From assembly GCA_003612585.1 (NCBI GenBank), contig RAZH01000006.1:1-64000 (forward strand): a stretch of 64,000 bases of DNA, in the 5' to 3' direction. Below are positions 19,101 to 26,113 of the stretch, piece after piece. The translations under genes were made by a program, and so were the position numbers. This DNA comes from a bacterium 1XD42-54. GTDB lineage: Bacteria; Bacillota; Clostridia; Lachnospirales; Lachnospiraceae. Numbering within the stretch: the first letter of the stretch is position 1; the number at the start of each line of letters is the position of its first letter. The notes beneath the pieces were generated by a model. The model did not search any database, was not told where the DNA came from, and was given only the letters and a program-made list of their open reading frames with translations.

Positions 19101-20648
19101 CCAAAATTAAGCAAGAATTCATGATATTTTTCTTTGCCCGCTTTTAACCCTAAGTTCTCTATATAATAATCTAGCAGTGGCGATAATAAAGTATTGATAT
19201 TTTCTTTATAATCTTCAACACTTAAACGGGATAAATCTAAAGAGAAAAATTTATTGATTGAATTTTGAAGATCTTTTTGAGTTTCACTATTGAACACTTC
19301 TGAAAGAGGATATAAATAGGTTTGCTTCAAATAATCTTCTATATTTACATCAGCTGGAAGCCCGGACCAATCAATATTTGACATTGAGTTCAAGATGGCG
19401 GAGCGGACAGCATCTCCCATTTCTGGGTTATTAAAATTAGGATTTGTTTCAAATTCTGCTTTAAAAACTTGCAGAAGTTCATCCCACAATGCGTCAGCTT
19501 CTTTACGAAGAGAAGATATCTCAAACAGATTTTCGGAACTTTTATCTGAGAATGTTTGAACTAAATTATTTTTTGTGACGGGTAGAGAGTTTTTAAGCTC
19601 AATGGCTGCCTGTTTAATTTGGTCGTCGCCTGGCATTCCTTTTAAAGAGAAATATATCTGATCCAAATCACCATCGCCGTTTAGATCATTAAGTTGTTTT
19701 TCTAAGGTAATACCGGCATTTCGAAAAGTTTGTTCTATTTGATCAATAAAATATTGGTATTTGTTATATTCAAGATCCAAATATGTAGTTTCGCCATTTT
19801 GAAGGTCATCTAATTGTTGTTTTAGTATGTCATTAACATCCTGGGAATCAGATCTATTAGATGAATCATTTGAACTTGTCAGACTGGCTATATTGTCTAG
19901 AGTATCTGTATTTTTCTGATAGGCAGTAGCTGCTTCTTCGAGGTCCTTGATTTTGTTTTCGATTTTATCAACTTGGGCTTTCGTACCTTTAAAAGCAGAT
20001 TGCAGATTGTTGCCAATTTTAATATTTGCTACTTCTCGGTCGGCCTCAAGCAGTTCTGTGAGCTGTTGTTTTGCTGTTTCTGCATTGTTACCGAGATTCA
20101 AAATAGCAGTTCCCTGAGAATCGTAGCCTGTAACGAGTTCCGGATAGATTTCTTTGATCTCATTGCAAAGAGATAGGTACTCTGCATATTCTTCATTTGT
20201 AAGTGAAATATTTTGATTGGTATTTTGATTTACACCAGCGCGTAGCTCATCAAAACGATCTCCGGAATTGTTTACGAAAGATTCTTTATTTGTATAGTCA
20301 GAAATAGTTTCCGAGATTGTTTGTTTCGCTTTCTGCCCCGCCTCAATTAAACGCTCTGTTTTGTGAATGTAGTCATCAAATACTGAGATTGCTGCCGGGA
20401 TTGTTACGGCAGCAATTGCAGTAACTGCAGCTCCGATGGGATGTGAAGAAATAACCGTATTAAAGCCGGAGAGCATGCCACTTAAACCACCGCCAGCAGC
20501 GGTAAAACTTTCCACAGCTTTCATTAATGTCGGAACTTGATTTTTTAATGCTTCTGCCATAGCAGAAAAGGATTTTATTTCCGTAGTTGTATCTCCACCA
20601 AACAATTTCACGATAGAAGTCATTGCCGTTGACATTGTTAATAGACAT
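13133..20648 (-). CDS. Tape measure protein, 3' exon (main part)
   Basis: This exon encodes about 2,505 residues. Joined to the 5' exon at 22304-22671, it gives one frame of 2,627 residues. An N-terminal hydrophobic segment (IGAAVTAIAAVTIPAAI) and long alternating helices fit the ruler and scaffold of a long non-contractile tail. Near residues 1,500-1,600 there is the usual TMP Gly-rich patch (GELGQEMVVRG, HGPEMVHLQKGDIV). Near the C-terminus an SH3-like segment (GDKVKYVSGEYYND) is followed by a globular domain. DNA covering roughly 18240-19980 is clearly more AT-rich than the rest and includes an EF-hand/dockerin-like loop, DLNGDGDLD. An ATG at 20635 could give a separate start, but no ribosome site precedes it. 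Confidence 0.85.
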
Positions 20649-20660
20649 CAATATTACTTT
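20631..20660 (+). promoter_or_regulatory. Candidate promoter for the antisense zinc-ribbon genes
   Basis: TTGACA (20631-20636), a 17-base spacer and TATTAC form a sigma-A-like promoter on the plus strand. It sits partly inside tape-measure coding sequence and partly in the intron's 3' end. A second, weaker option is TATAGT near 20675. GAAAGGTGG then precedes the ATG at 20700. The genes therefore seem to be expressed independently of, and against, the late transcript. Confidence 0.5.
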
Positions 20661-20699
20661 GTGGTATAGTAAAATTAAAAAGAAAGGTGGTAGATTTGT

Positions 20700-21209
20700 A
20701 TGGCACTTATTGCATGTCCAGAATGTGGTGGGAAAATTTCTGATCAGGCGAAAGCCTGTGTACACTGCGGTTATCCATTGAAGCGAGCCATTTTTACATT
20801 TAAAATTACTCTGTTGGAAATACCAGAGTTAAGTAGATGGAATGAACAACGTGTAAAAATGATTACAGAAAAAATTGACAATGTGCTTCGTAAAGTAACG
20901 AAGTTAGAGCATAGTCAGATAGATAGTCTTATAAATAACCGGCCGTCAGTTTTATTGGATGGGTTATCAGAGAGAAATGCAGATACCCTTGTGAAAGAGT
21001 TTACTGAGGTGGGAGCAACGGTAGAAAAGCAAGAAAGCGATTCATTATTTGATGGAAGGCTTAATGTTGTCATAGAATCATATGTGCGTGGCGGTGTCAT
21101 ATGTCCAAAATGCGGCTCCATGCAAATTGCTCTGCTGCCAAGGGGATTTAAGGGCACTTTATGTGAGCACAACTGCTGCCAAAAGTGTGGATATAGCTGG
21201 GCAATATAA
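20700..21209 (+). CDS. Double zinc-ribbon protein encoded antisense inside the intron
   Basis: 169 residues. The N-terminal zinc ribbon has Cys6, Cys9, Cys20 and Cys23 (ACPECGG then ACVHCGYP). The middle domain of about 90 residues contains KLEHSQIDSLINNRPSVLLD and GLSERNADTLVKEFTEVGA, which resembles the small alpha-beta fold of L7/L12-type C-terminal domains. A second ribbon at the end has CPKCG, then CEHNCCQKCG. It is opposite to every tail gene and followed by a paralogue. No endonuclease motif (LAGLIDADG, GIY-YIG, HNH) is visible. The function is unknown; a nucleic-acid or protein-binding adaptor is plausible. Confidence 0.75.
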   Translation: MALIACPECGGKISDQAKACVHCGYPLKRAIFTFKITLLEIPELSRWNEQRVKMITEKIDNVLRKVTKLEHSQIDSLINNRPSVLLDGLSERNADTLVKEFTEVGATVEKQESDSLFDGRLNVVIESYVRGGVICPKCGSMQIALLPRGFKGTLCEHNCCQKCGYSWAI

Positions 21210-21235
21210 TTGAATTTTGAAAAAGAAGTGATATT

Positions 21236-21768
21236 ATGGCACTTATTACATGTCCCGAATGTGGCGAAAAGGTCTCGGATAAAGCAAAAGCCTGTATACA
21301 TTGCGGTTATCCTTTGGAAGTGCTGGGGATTGAAAATACCAATGTATTTAAAATTATCCTGACAAGACTTCCATATAAAGGTAATTCTAAATGGAGAAGT
21401 AGTTCAGAATATAACGAGGCTGTATCTGCAGTAAGAGCAGGACTTGAAAGTTTGACAGAGCTAAGTTTGCTGAAATATCAGAAATTATTGACGGATATCC
21501 TTCACTTTTGGTTGATGGATTATCAGAAAAAAATGCTGATATTCTTATACAACAATTTACTGGGAAAGGAGTCACTGTAGAAAAGCAGGTAAGTGCTTCT
21601 TTGTTGGATGAAAGGCTTAATATTATCATACATAAAAGAGCATGTGCTGAAGTAGTATGTCCCAGATGCGGTTGTACAAAAATTGCAGCGCTACCGATTA
21701 AATATAATACTGTAGGGGATGTTATGAGTATAACAAATTATTGTCAGAAATGTGGGAACAAGTGGTAG
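21236..21768 (+). pseudogene. Second double zinc-ribbon paralogue, frameshifted
   Basis: It starts MALITCPECGEKVSDKAKAC, nearly the same N-terminal ribbon as the previous gene, with a ribosome site GAAAAAGAAG. The frame is lost near 21460-21475. The other frame continues the paralogue exactly (FAEISEIIDGYPSLLVDGLS, then EKNADILIQQFTGKGVTVEK) and ends with CPRCG and CQKCGNKW at 21768. Read across the shift it would be about 177 residues. No slippery heptamer is obvious, so a one-base mutation or sequencing error is more likely than programmed frameshifting. Confidence 0.75.
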
Positions 21769-22303
21769 CCATAAAAATATAATGAGTAAAAAATAGTTTC
21801 TGTCCCGTTATCAACGCCGACAGAGAGCGTACCACAAAGCAGGAGATAAGTTCCTGTACAATAGACTATACAATACAAGCTGCCGCTCTGAGGCGGCGGC
21901 AACTCGGAGGGTGGGTAGTCGTTGGGGATGAGACCTTTTACATTCCCGTCCTGCTGATGTTATCCTATCTGCTCGTTTGAGCGCGACACTTAGGCTTATG
22001 GATTCCCATATGTCATCCGGTCAATTTTTTCTGCTTTCGCGACGGTTACGTTTATCCTGTTCGGATTCCGCTTTCGTTTGACCGGTTTAACCAGTTTCCC
22101 AGCATATACCCCTCACAATTTATTCCCGCAGATAACAGGTCAGATACCGTGATTGTACGGATATTTGGCGAATGCTGCGGGGATTTTGATTTATCCTACC
22201 TGTGCTCATAGACTTGTCTGCATCACCGTTTTCAATGCTTCCTTATCTACGCTATCCTCACTGCAATGAACTACCCATGGTTTTGGGTTAAGATAAGTTG
22301 GAT

Positions 22304-22671
22304 AAATCATTTTTCAGATTTTGGTATCTTTTGACTTCTTTAGTGAGTTGTTCGAATGTTCCGATTGTTGAGTTGACCCAGCCGCCGATATTTTCCAGGG
22401 CAGTTTTTGCCTGAGTTTCCGCAGCGTCTGCTGCCGCCACGGTATCTGTCATTTTAGTCGCTGCCTGATTTTTTAAAGTATCAGGCAAAGCAGCAGAGTT
22501 TGCAGTTTTTGACAGATTGAATAATGCCTGGGTAGCCTCTGTCAGGTCGCTGAGGTCAATTTTTAATTTATATTGTTTTCCAAAGGCAGTATTAAGATCA
22601 GTTATGACCCGGTTAACTTCCGATCGGTCGATACCGAGCTTGATCAGGTGATCATAGTTATTATTTGCCAT
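22304..22671 (-). CDS. Tape measure protein, 5' exon
   Basis: About 122 codons, starting MANNNYDHLIKLGIDRSEVN after a GAGGTGAC-like site. The helical N-terminus includes ITDLNTAFGKQYKLKIDLSD and QLTKEVKRYQNLKNDL, normal for tape-measure N-termini. Without splicing, translation would stop six codons into the intron (at 22288), giving a 127-residue stump. With the inferred splice the exons total 7,884 bases, an exact number of codons. Its place just after the chaperone-position gene is the standard tape-measure slot. Confidence 0.8.
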
Positions 22672-22686
22672 AAGCTGTCACCTCTT

Positions 22687-23196
22687 TCATGAAGCAGAAT
22701 TGACTTTCTGCAAAATGTCTGTCAGCGCATCAGAGTTACTGTCCAATAGCTTCGTCATTTCTTCTACAAGTCTGTTTACGAAAGCCTGTGGCGTAGAGGT
22801 ATTTTCGATCAAATCTGTGTAGGTCATGTGAAAGACCGCATCAAATTCTGACACATCTTTTCCGATCATGCCCATGATATCTGCCAGTGCACCACTTTGC
22901 ATTAACAGGTCATAATCTGCCAGCGCATCCTCAGAGCTGATGCGCAGCCCCGGGCAGTAGAGCTCAACTGTACACATGCGGTTCAGGACATAGAGCAGTG
23001 GGGCGTTGCGAAGCACAGTGCCATATTCTGTCATAAAGTGATTCCTGATAATTTCAGTCGCGATTTTTGCCTTTACGCTGTATGGCACATATGTTCGAAG
23101 TCCAATACCGGCCCACAGATCAGCCTTTTCCTGCGGTAAGTGACAGGCCTCATATTTTCCGACAAAATCAGACACAGTAAGTTTTGTGTTTTCCAT
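22687..23196 (-). CDS. Putative tail assembly chaperone
   Basis: 169 residues, mostly helical, acidic C-terminal half (MGMIGKDVSEFDAVFHMTYT). GAAGGAGG precedes the ATG. Siphophages place one or two tail assembly chaperones between the major tail protein and the tape measure. This gene occupies that slot directly before the tape-measure 5' exon, and the order is the main evidence. The N-terminal TVSDFVGKYEACHLPQEKAD is not a motif I can name. Confidence 0.6.
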   Translation of the reverse strand: MENTKLTVSDFVGKYEACHLPQEKADLWAGIGLRTYVPYSVKAKIATEIIRNHFMTEYGTVLRNAPLLYVLNRMCTVELYCPGLRISSEDALADYDLLMQSGALADIMGMIGKDVSEFDAVFHMTYTDLIENTSTPQAFVNRLVEEMTKLLDSNSDALTDILQKVNSAS

Positions 23197-23266
23197 TCTT
23201 GTTTCCTCCTTCTATCATTCATGGGTGGGGGTAAAATGTGTGGGAAGCGAACGCCTTTCAAAGTCA

Positions 23267-23342
23267 GACCCGTGGGAGGCAGGCCAAAATAAGGGGTGAC
23301 TTGTTTGCTGGAACCCCGTTTTTGGCCTGCCTCCCACGGGTC
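23267..23342. repeat. Long perfect inverted repeat in the tail operon
   Basis: Two perfect 23-base arms (23267-23289 and 23320-23342; outer ends GACCCGTGGG and CCCACGGGTC, inner ends GGCCAAAA and TTTTGGCC) enclose 30 bases with a further GGGGT/ACCCC pairing. In RNA from either strand this would be an extremely stable hairpin. No T-run follows on the minus strand, so it is not a classical terminator there. It lies in the leader of the chaperone-position gene and could be an RNase III-type processing site, a stabiliser or a small palindromic insertion. Confidence 0.8.
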
Positions 23343-23392
23343 GTCCTCTCAAACAGGATTGCCCCCTCAAACTACCCGCTTGCATTCCCACC

Positions 23393-23459
23393 ACAAAAAA
23401 ACAGGGGGTGCCGCAAAAATACAAATCTGTCTATGAAAATGAATTTTGCAACACCCCCA
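23393..23459 (-). terminator. Intra-operon terminator, leftward
   Basis: On the minus strand CTGGGGGTG-TT-GCAAAA pairs with TTTTGC-GG-CACCCCCTG, then TTTTTTTG follows. This is a strong Rho-independent terminator placed after the zinc-binding protein gene and before the chaperone and tape-measure genes. It could lower expression of downstream tail genes relative to the abundant tube protein, or be read through by the phage-type polymerase. Confidence 0.75.
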
Positions 23460-23480
23460 GGGTATTTGATTATCTGAAAA

Positions 23481-23741
23481 CTACTGCATAATATCCCTGA
23501 TCTGCTTTTGAATTCCCGCATCAAAGGATGCGAGATCACTCAAATCACATGCTTCCAGCCTTTTTCGTGCGCTGTCTTTTGTGATTTTGCTGAGAAAGGA
23601 ATCCATCAGGATATAGAAGATATTCTTACAGTTCTCCTCATGGAACATCCCATACCACGATGGTTTGGTTACGTCCGGGCAGGAGGGGCAGTAGTAGTAT
23701 TTTTTACCGCACACTTTGCAGGTGCGGTTTGCTCTTGCCAT
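23481..23741 (-). CDS. Small zinc-finger-like protein in the tail operon
   Basis: 86 residues. The N-terminus carries CKVCG and CPSC (CKVCGKKYYYCPSCPDVTKP), a likely four-Cys zinc site, followed by a helical segment (YILMDSFLSKITKDSARKRL). It starts five bases after the tube gene stop. In some Firmicutes phages a small zinc protein sits between tube protein and tape measure; a chaperone-related role is possible. Function unknown. Confidence 0.55.
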   Translation of the reverse strand: MARANRTCKVCGKKYYYCPSCPDVTKPSWYGMFHEENCKNIFYILMDSFLSKITKDSARKRLEACDLSDLASFDAGIQKQIRDIMQ

Positions 23742-23746
23742 GTGGC

Positions 23747-24538
23747 TTACGCTTCTTCCGGAACGACGATCTGGAAGAGCACCTTCTTGGAATCGCAGTA
23801 GTTCTGCTGGCAGATCAGCTTGAACGGATGCTTGCCGTCAGTTGTGAAGCTGATATCTACGTTTGCATCGAGTTTTGCGTTCGGGAAGATGAGGTATGCG
23901 TGAATCAGTGTGGTCGGATCACAGGTATCTGTACCCAGAACCTCCATGACAAATTTACCAGCTTTCGGGAAGTTGAGTGCGTCGCCTGTGACTGCAACTG
24001 CATTTTCCGCTGCATAATTGTACATAACGAGAAGCTGTGTACCTGCTGCCAGCTTGGTCGGAAGTGTGACAGAAGCGGACTCTGCATCGTATACAAACTG
24101 TGTCTCAGATGCTTCAGTACCTACTACGTATTTTGTGCCAAGTGTGCCGTCGCCGTTCAGCTGGTAGATTTCCGTGATGTTTTCAAGCGGAGTATGAGCC
24201 AGGGTCTTGGTTGTGTCGCCGGCAGCGATTTCCAGAGTTTCAAATGCCGGCGTACTGATCGTTGCGCTGGCGGAAGCCACTGCTTTGTCCACGCCGTTCT
24301 GTGCAGCGAACAGACTCAGGTCAAACAGAGAATTGCTGGCAGAGAATTCAGCCTTTTTGCCGCGGTTAAACGTAGCAATAGCGGAACCGAGTGCGTCGAC
24401 TGCCTCTGCTGTTTCGGATGTGATGTTGAGTGACGGCTCTGTAATCTGGTTGATAGACCAGAGGTAGGAACCATCTGCGGAAGTCATAACTCCACGAAGT
24501 ACATGATCGATTACGAAATTGTTGATATTAAATGCCAT
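23747..24538 (-). CDS. Major tail tube protein (putative)
   Basis: 263 residues after GGAGG. The first half (MAFNINNFVIDHVLRGVMTS, WSINQITEPSLNITSET, KKAEFSASNSLFDLSLFA) has the repeated beta pattern of siphophage tube subunits. Residues about 95-175 read like an inserted Ig-like domain (ENITEIYQLNGDGTLGTKYV). It precedes the chaperone-position and tape-measure genes, as expected. It would be the most abundant structural protein of the particle. Confidence 0.65.
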   Translation of the reverse strand: MAFNINNFVIDHVLRGVMTSADGSYLWSINQITEPSLNITSETAEAVDALGSAIATFNRGKKAEFSASNSLFDLSLFAAQNGVDKAVASASATISTPAFETLEIAAGDTTKTLAHTPLENITEIYQLNGDGTLGTKYVVGTEASETQFVYDAESASVTLPTKLAAGTQLLVMYNYAAENAVAVTGDALNFPKAGKFVMEVLGTDTCDPTTLIHAYLIFPNAKLDANVDISFTTDGKHPFKLICQQNYCDSKKVLFQIVVPEEA

Positions 24539-24583
24539 AGTTTTTTTCCTCCATATTTTGTGTTTTTTGTATATGAAAAAGCC

Positions 24584-25333
24584 TCAGCTTTCATCGCCTT
24601 GGCTTCTCATCCAGTTAAATTCTTTTTTGTTTATTTTGCTTGTATCAATCATTCCACTGTAAGCTCCTTTGAGCAAAGCGGTAGAGGATACATAGATCTG
24701 TGAACCCATAACGGTATCCATAAATTCATAGTAACCGCATTGTTTCAGTTCGTCTTTTTTGTATTTGAAGCCGGGATATCGCATCATGGCAGATATGTAT
24801 TCTTTCAGATAAGACTTATAAGGTGCTTTTTTCTGCTTTTCAATGCGCTCCCGGTCAAGCCGGATTAAGATATCGTGCGTCGTCTTATTGGCGGCATGTT
24901 CGATTTTTGGTTTGATACCATGCATTTTTCGTAAATAAGAAACGATTCTCAGGTAAATAAGCCGGTCAATCGTAATGTCATTTTTTTCGTCGTACAAAAC
25001 GGGTTCATTGTTTCTTCGGTCAATCAGTGGAACAAAGGCGCTCAAATCTATTTTACCGAGAAATAGTCCCGTTTCGTTTGGGGTAAAGCTGCGGGAGATC
25101 AGGATGAAATATTCAAAGTCATCAATTTCCATGTAGTCGATGTTACAGATATCCAGCAGATAAGATTTCATATCGGATGGAATCGAACAGAGTGTGTAGA
25201 TTGCGTTAAAATATTTTCGTTCTCCAAACGCAACAATTTCCCCGATGGTAGGCTGATGAATCGTGATTTTATCGTTGATTTTGTAGTCTTCGGCAAAATA
25301 CAGTTTTAATTCATCAAAATCGGTCAGATCCAA
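24584..25333 (-). CDS. Phage tail-associated protein, function unassigned
   Basis: 249 residues starting at a TTG immediately after the upstream stop, with AAGGTGG nearby. Recognisable segments are INDKITIHQPTIGEIVAFGE, KYKKDELKQCGYYEFMDTV and STALLKGAYSGMIDTSKINK. The protein is acidic-helical without membrane segments. Similar proteins sit beside tail genes of Clostridia phages. A tail assembly chaperone or completion role is possible, but nothing in the sequence proves it. Confidence 0.5.
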   Translation of the reverse strand: MDLTDFDELKLYFAEDYKINDKITIHQPTIGEIVAFGERKYFNAIYTLCSIPSDMKSYLLDICNIDYMEIDDFEYFILISRSFTPNETGLFLGKIDLSAFVPLIDRRNNEPVLYDEKNDITIDRLIYLRIVSYLRKMHGIKPKIEHAANKTTHDILIRLDRERIEKQKKAPYKSYLKEYISAMMRYPGFKYKKDELKQCGYYEFMDTVMGSQIYVSSTALLKGAYSGMIDTSKINKKEFNWMRSQGDES

Positions 25334-25897
25334 TTAGTTCACCACCTTGTTATTTACAATGGTTGTCTGATTGTTCCTGGTTTTTAAAACAGCATTTGGC
25401 GTTTTTAGTTCAAAAACGAGCGTTCGAAGCGCATACTGGTTTTCTGTGACGCCAGCTGTTTCTTTGACGAGATGGACCTGCTGACCAAAACAGTTTGTCC
25501 AGTTGAAAACATCCCTGATCAGAGCTGCGAGCAGATCATGTCTGCTGATTTCAGTTTCTGTATCAAATATTGTTTTCTGGTCGCACAGAACATAAAAAAT
25601 GATTTTTCCATATTTGATAAGCCGGTTTTGCTCGCTTGTCTCAGAAAAACCGGTTTCAAAACAGATATAGTTTTTGGCATCCGTGGCTACGCCAGGAACC
25701 ACATAATATGGAAAAAGAGCTTTCCCCAGGTATTCATCCGGAGCGTTTTCATCCAGAGTTGGATGATTTAATACGTGAATAATGCGTTTGTCGGCACATA
25801 GTTTTTGCCTGATGATTTCCTTGAAACGTATGTTGTCATCATCCGGGTAATCTTTGAATTTCCGGAGCTCAAGGAGTTCTTCCTGTGACAATCCCAT
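25334..25897 (-). CDS. Putative tail terminator / completion protein, first gene of the tail operon
   Basis: 187 residues after a GGAGG site. The centre alternates beta strands (YYVVPGVATDAKNYICFETG, RLIKYGKIIFYVLCDQKT) and a helix (RHDLLAALIRDVFNWTNCFG), then a final strand pair. This suits the compact alpha-beta fold of tail terminators that cap the tube next to the head. It lies upstream of the tube protein, where terminators normally are. The family is inferred from position and pattern. Confidence 0.45.
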   Translation of the reverse strand: MGLSQEELLELRKFKDYPDDDNIRFKEIIRQKLCADKRIIHVLNHPTLDENAPDEYLGKALFPYYVVPGVATDAKNYICFETGFSETSEQNRLIKYGKIIFYVLCDQKTIFDTETEISRHDLLAALIRDVFNWTNCFGQQVHLVKETAGVTENQYALRTLVFELKTPNAVLKTRNNQTTIVNNKVVN

Positions 25898-25944
25898 AAA
25901 AATTCCTCCAAATTGATGGTTTTGGGTTTCTGAGTGGTCTGTAT

Positions 25945-25981
25945 GTGCACTGACGTTGCTGGATAAGCAGTGTCAGCGCAC
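25945..25981 (-). promoter_or_regulatory. Structured leader hairpin upstream of the tail operon
   Basis: On the minus strand GTGCGCTGACACTGCT pairs with AGCAACGTCAGTGCAC around TATCC. It lies in the 216-base gap between the polymerase gene and the first tail gene. There is no T-run, so it is not a simple terminator. It may be an RNA processing or stabilising structure, or lie close to a promoter for the phage-type polymerase. Confidence 0.55.
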
Positions 25982-26113
25982 AGTCAAAAAGAAATAATGA
26001 AAAAGAAATTGTGCTGTCTTTTCTTTCTCCCCTCCATAACAGTTCCTTAAGCGGTGCGCACAAATGGCTGTTTTACGGGGAAAAACAGGCCTCGAAGTGA
26101 GAAGTACGGAATT

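Larger units (their letters stand above)
20649..22303 (-). ncRNA. Group I intron interrupting the tape-measure gene
   Basis: On the minus strand the order of pairings is that of a group I ribozyme. A P-like element GCUGGGAAACUGG is at 22103-22091. A P5-type extension pairs CCGGUCAA with UUGACCGG (22085-22078, 22024-22017). P3 pairs GAGGG (22114-22110) with CCCUC (21911-21907). P7 pairs GACUA (21920-21916) with UAGUC (21868-21864), enclosing a P8 GCCGC/GCGGC hairpin (about 21900-21882). P9-type hairpins follow, CAGGA/UCCUG (21856-21840) and CUGUC/GACAG (21823-21800). A junction after GATTT and after ATTG restores one open frame; exact ends are inferred, and a 3' site three bases later also fits. 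Beyond P9 the intron carries the antisense zinc-ribbon genes. Confidence 0.82.

Noticed and set aside
20649-22303. IStron (group I intron plus IS605-type element)
   Set aside because: The layout is similar, but no TnpA or TnpB coding sequence is present; only zinc-ribbon proteins occur after the ribozyme core.
13133-22671. Two independent tape-measure genes separated by a zinc-ribbon locus
   Set aside because: The 5' ORF ends abruptly in intron sequence, the 3' ORF has no ribosome site, group I core pairings fill the insert, and the exons join in frame.
23660-24433. 257-residue plus-strand ORF
   Set aside because: It is the antisense of the major tail tube gene, has an atypical Cys-rich composition and no ribosome site.
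1206-25897. Contractile R-type tailocin
   Set aside because: No sheath, baseplate-wedge or spike gene is visible; a Dit-Tal order and a very long tape measure fit a flexible non-contractile tail.
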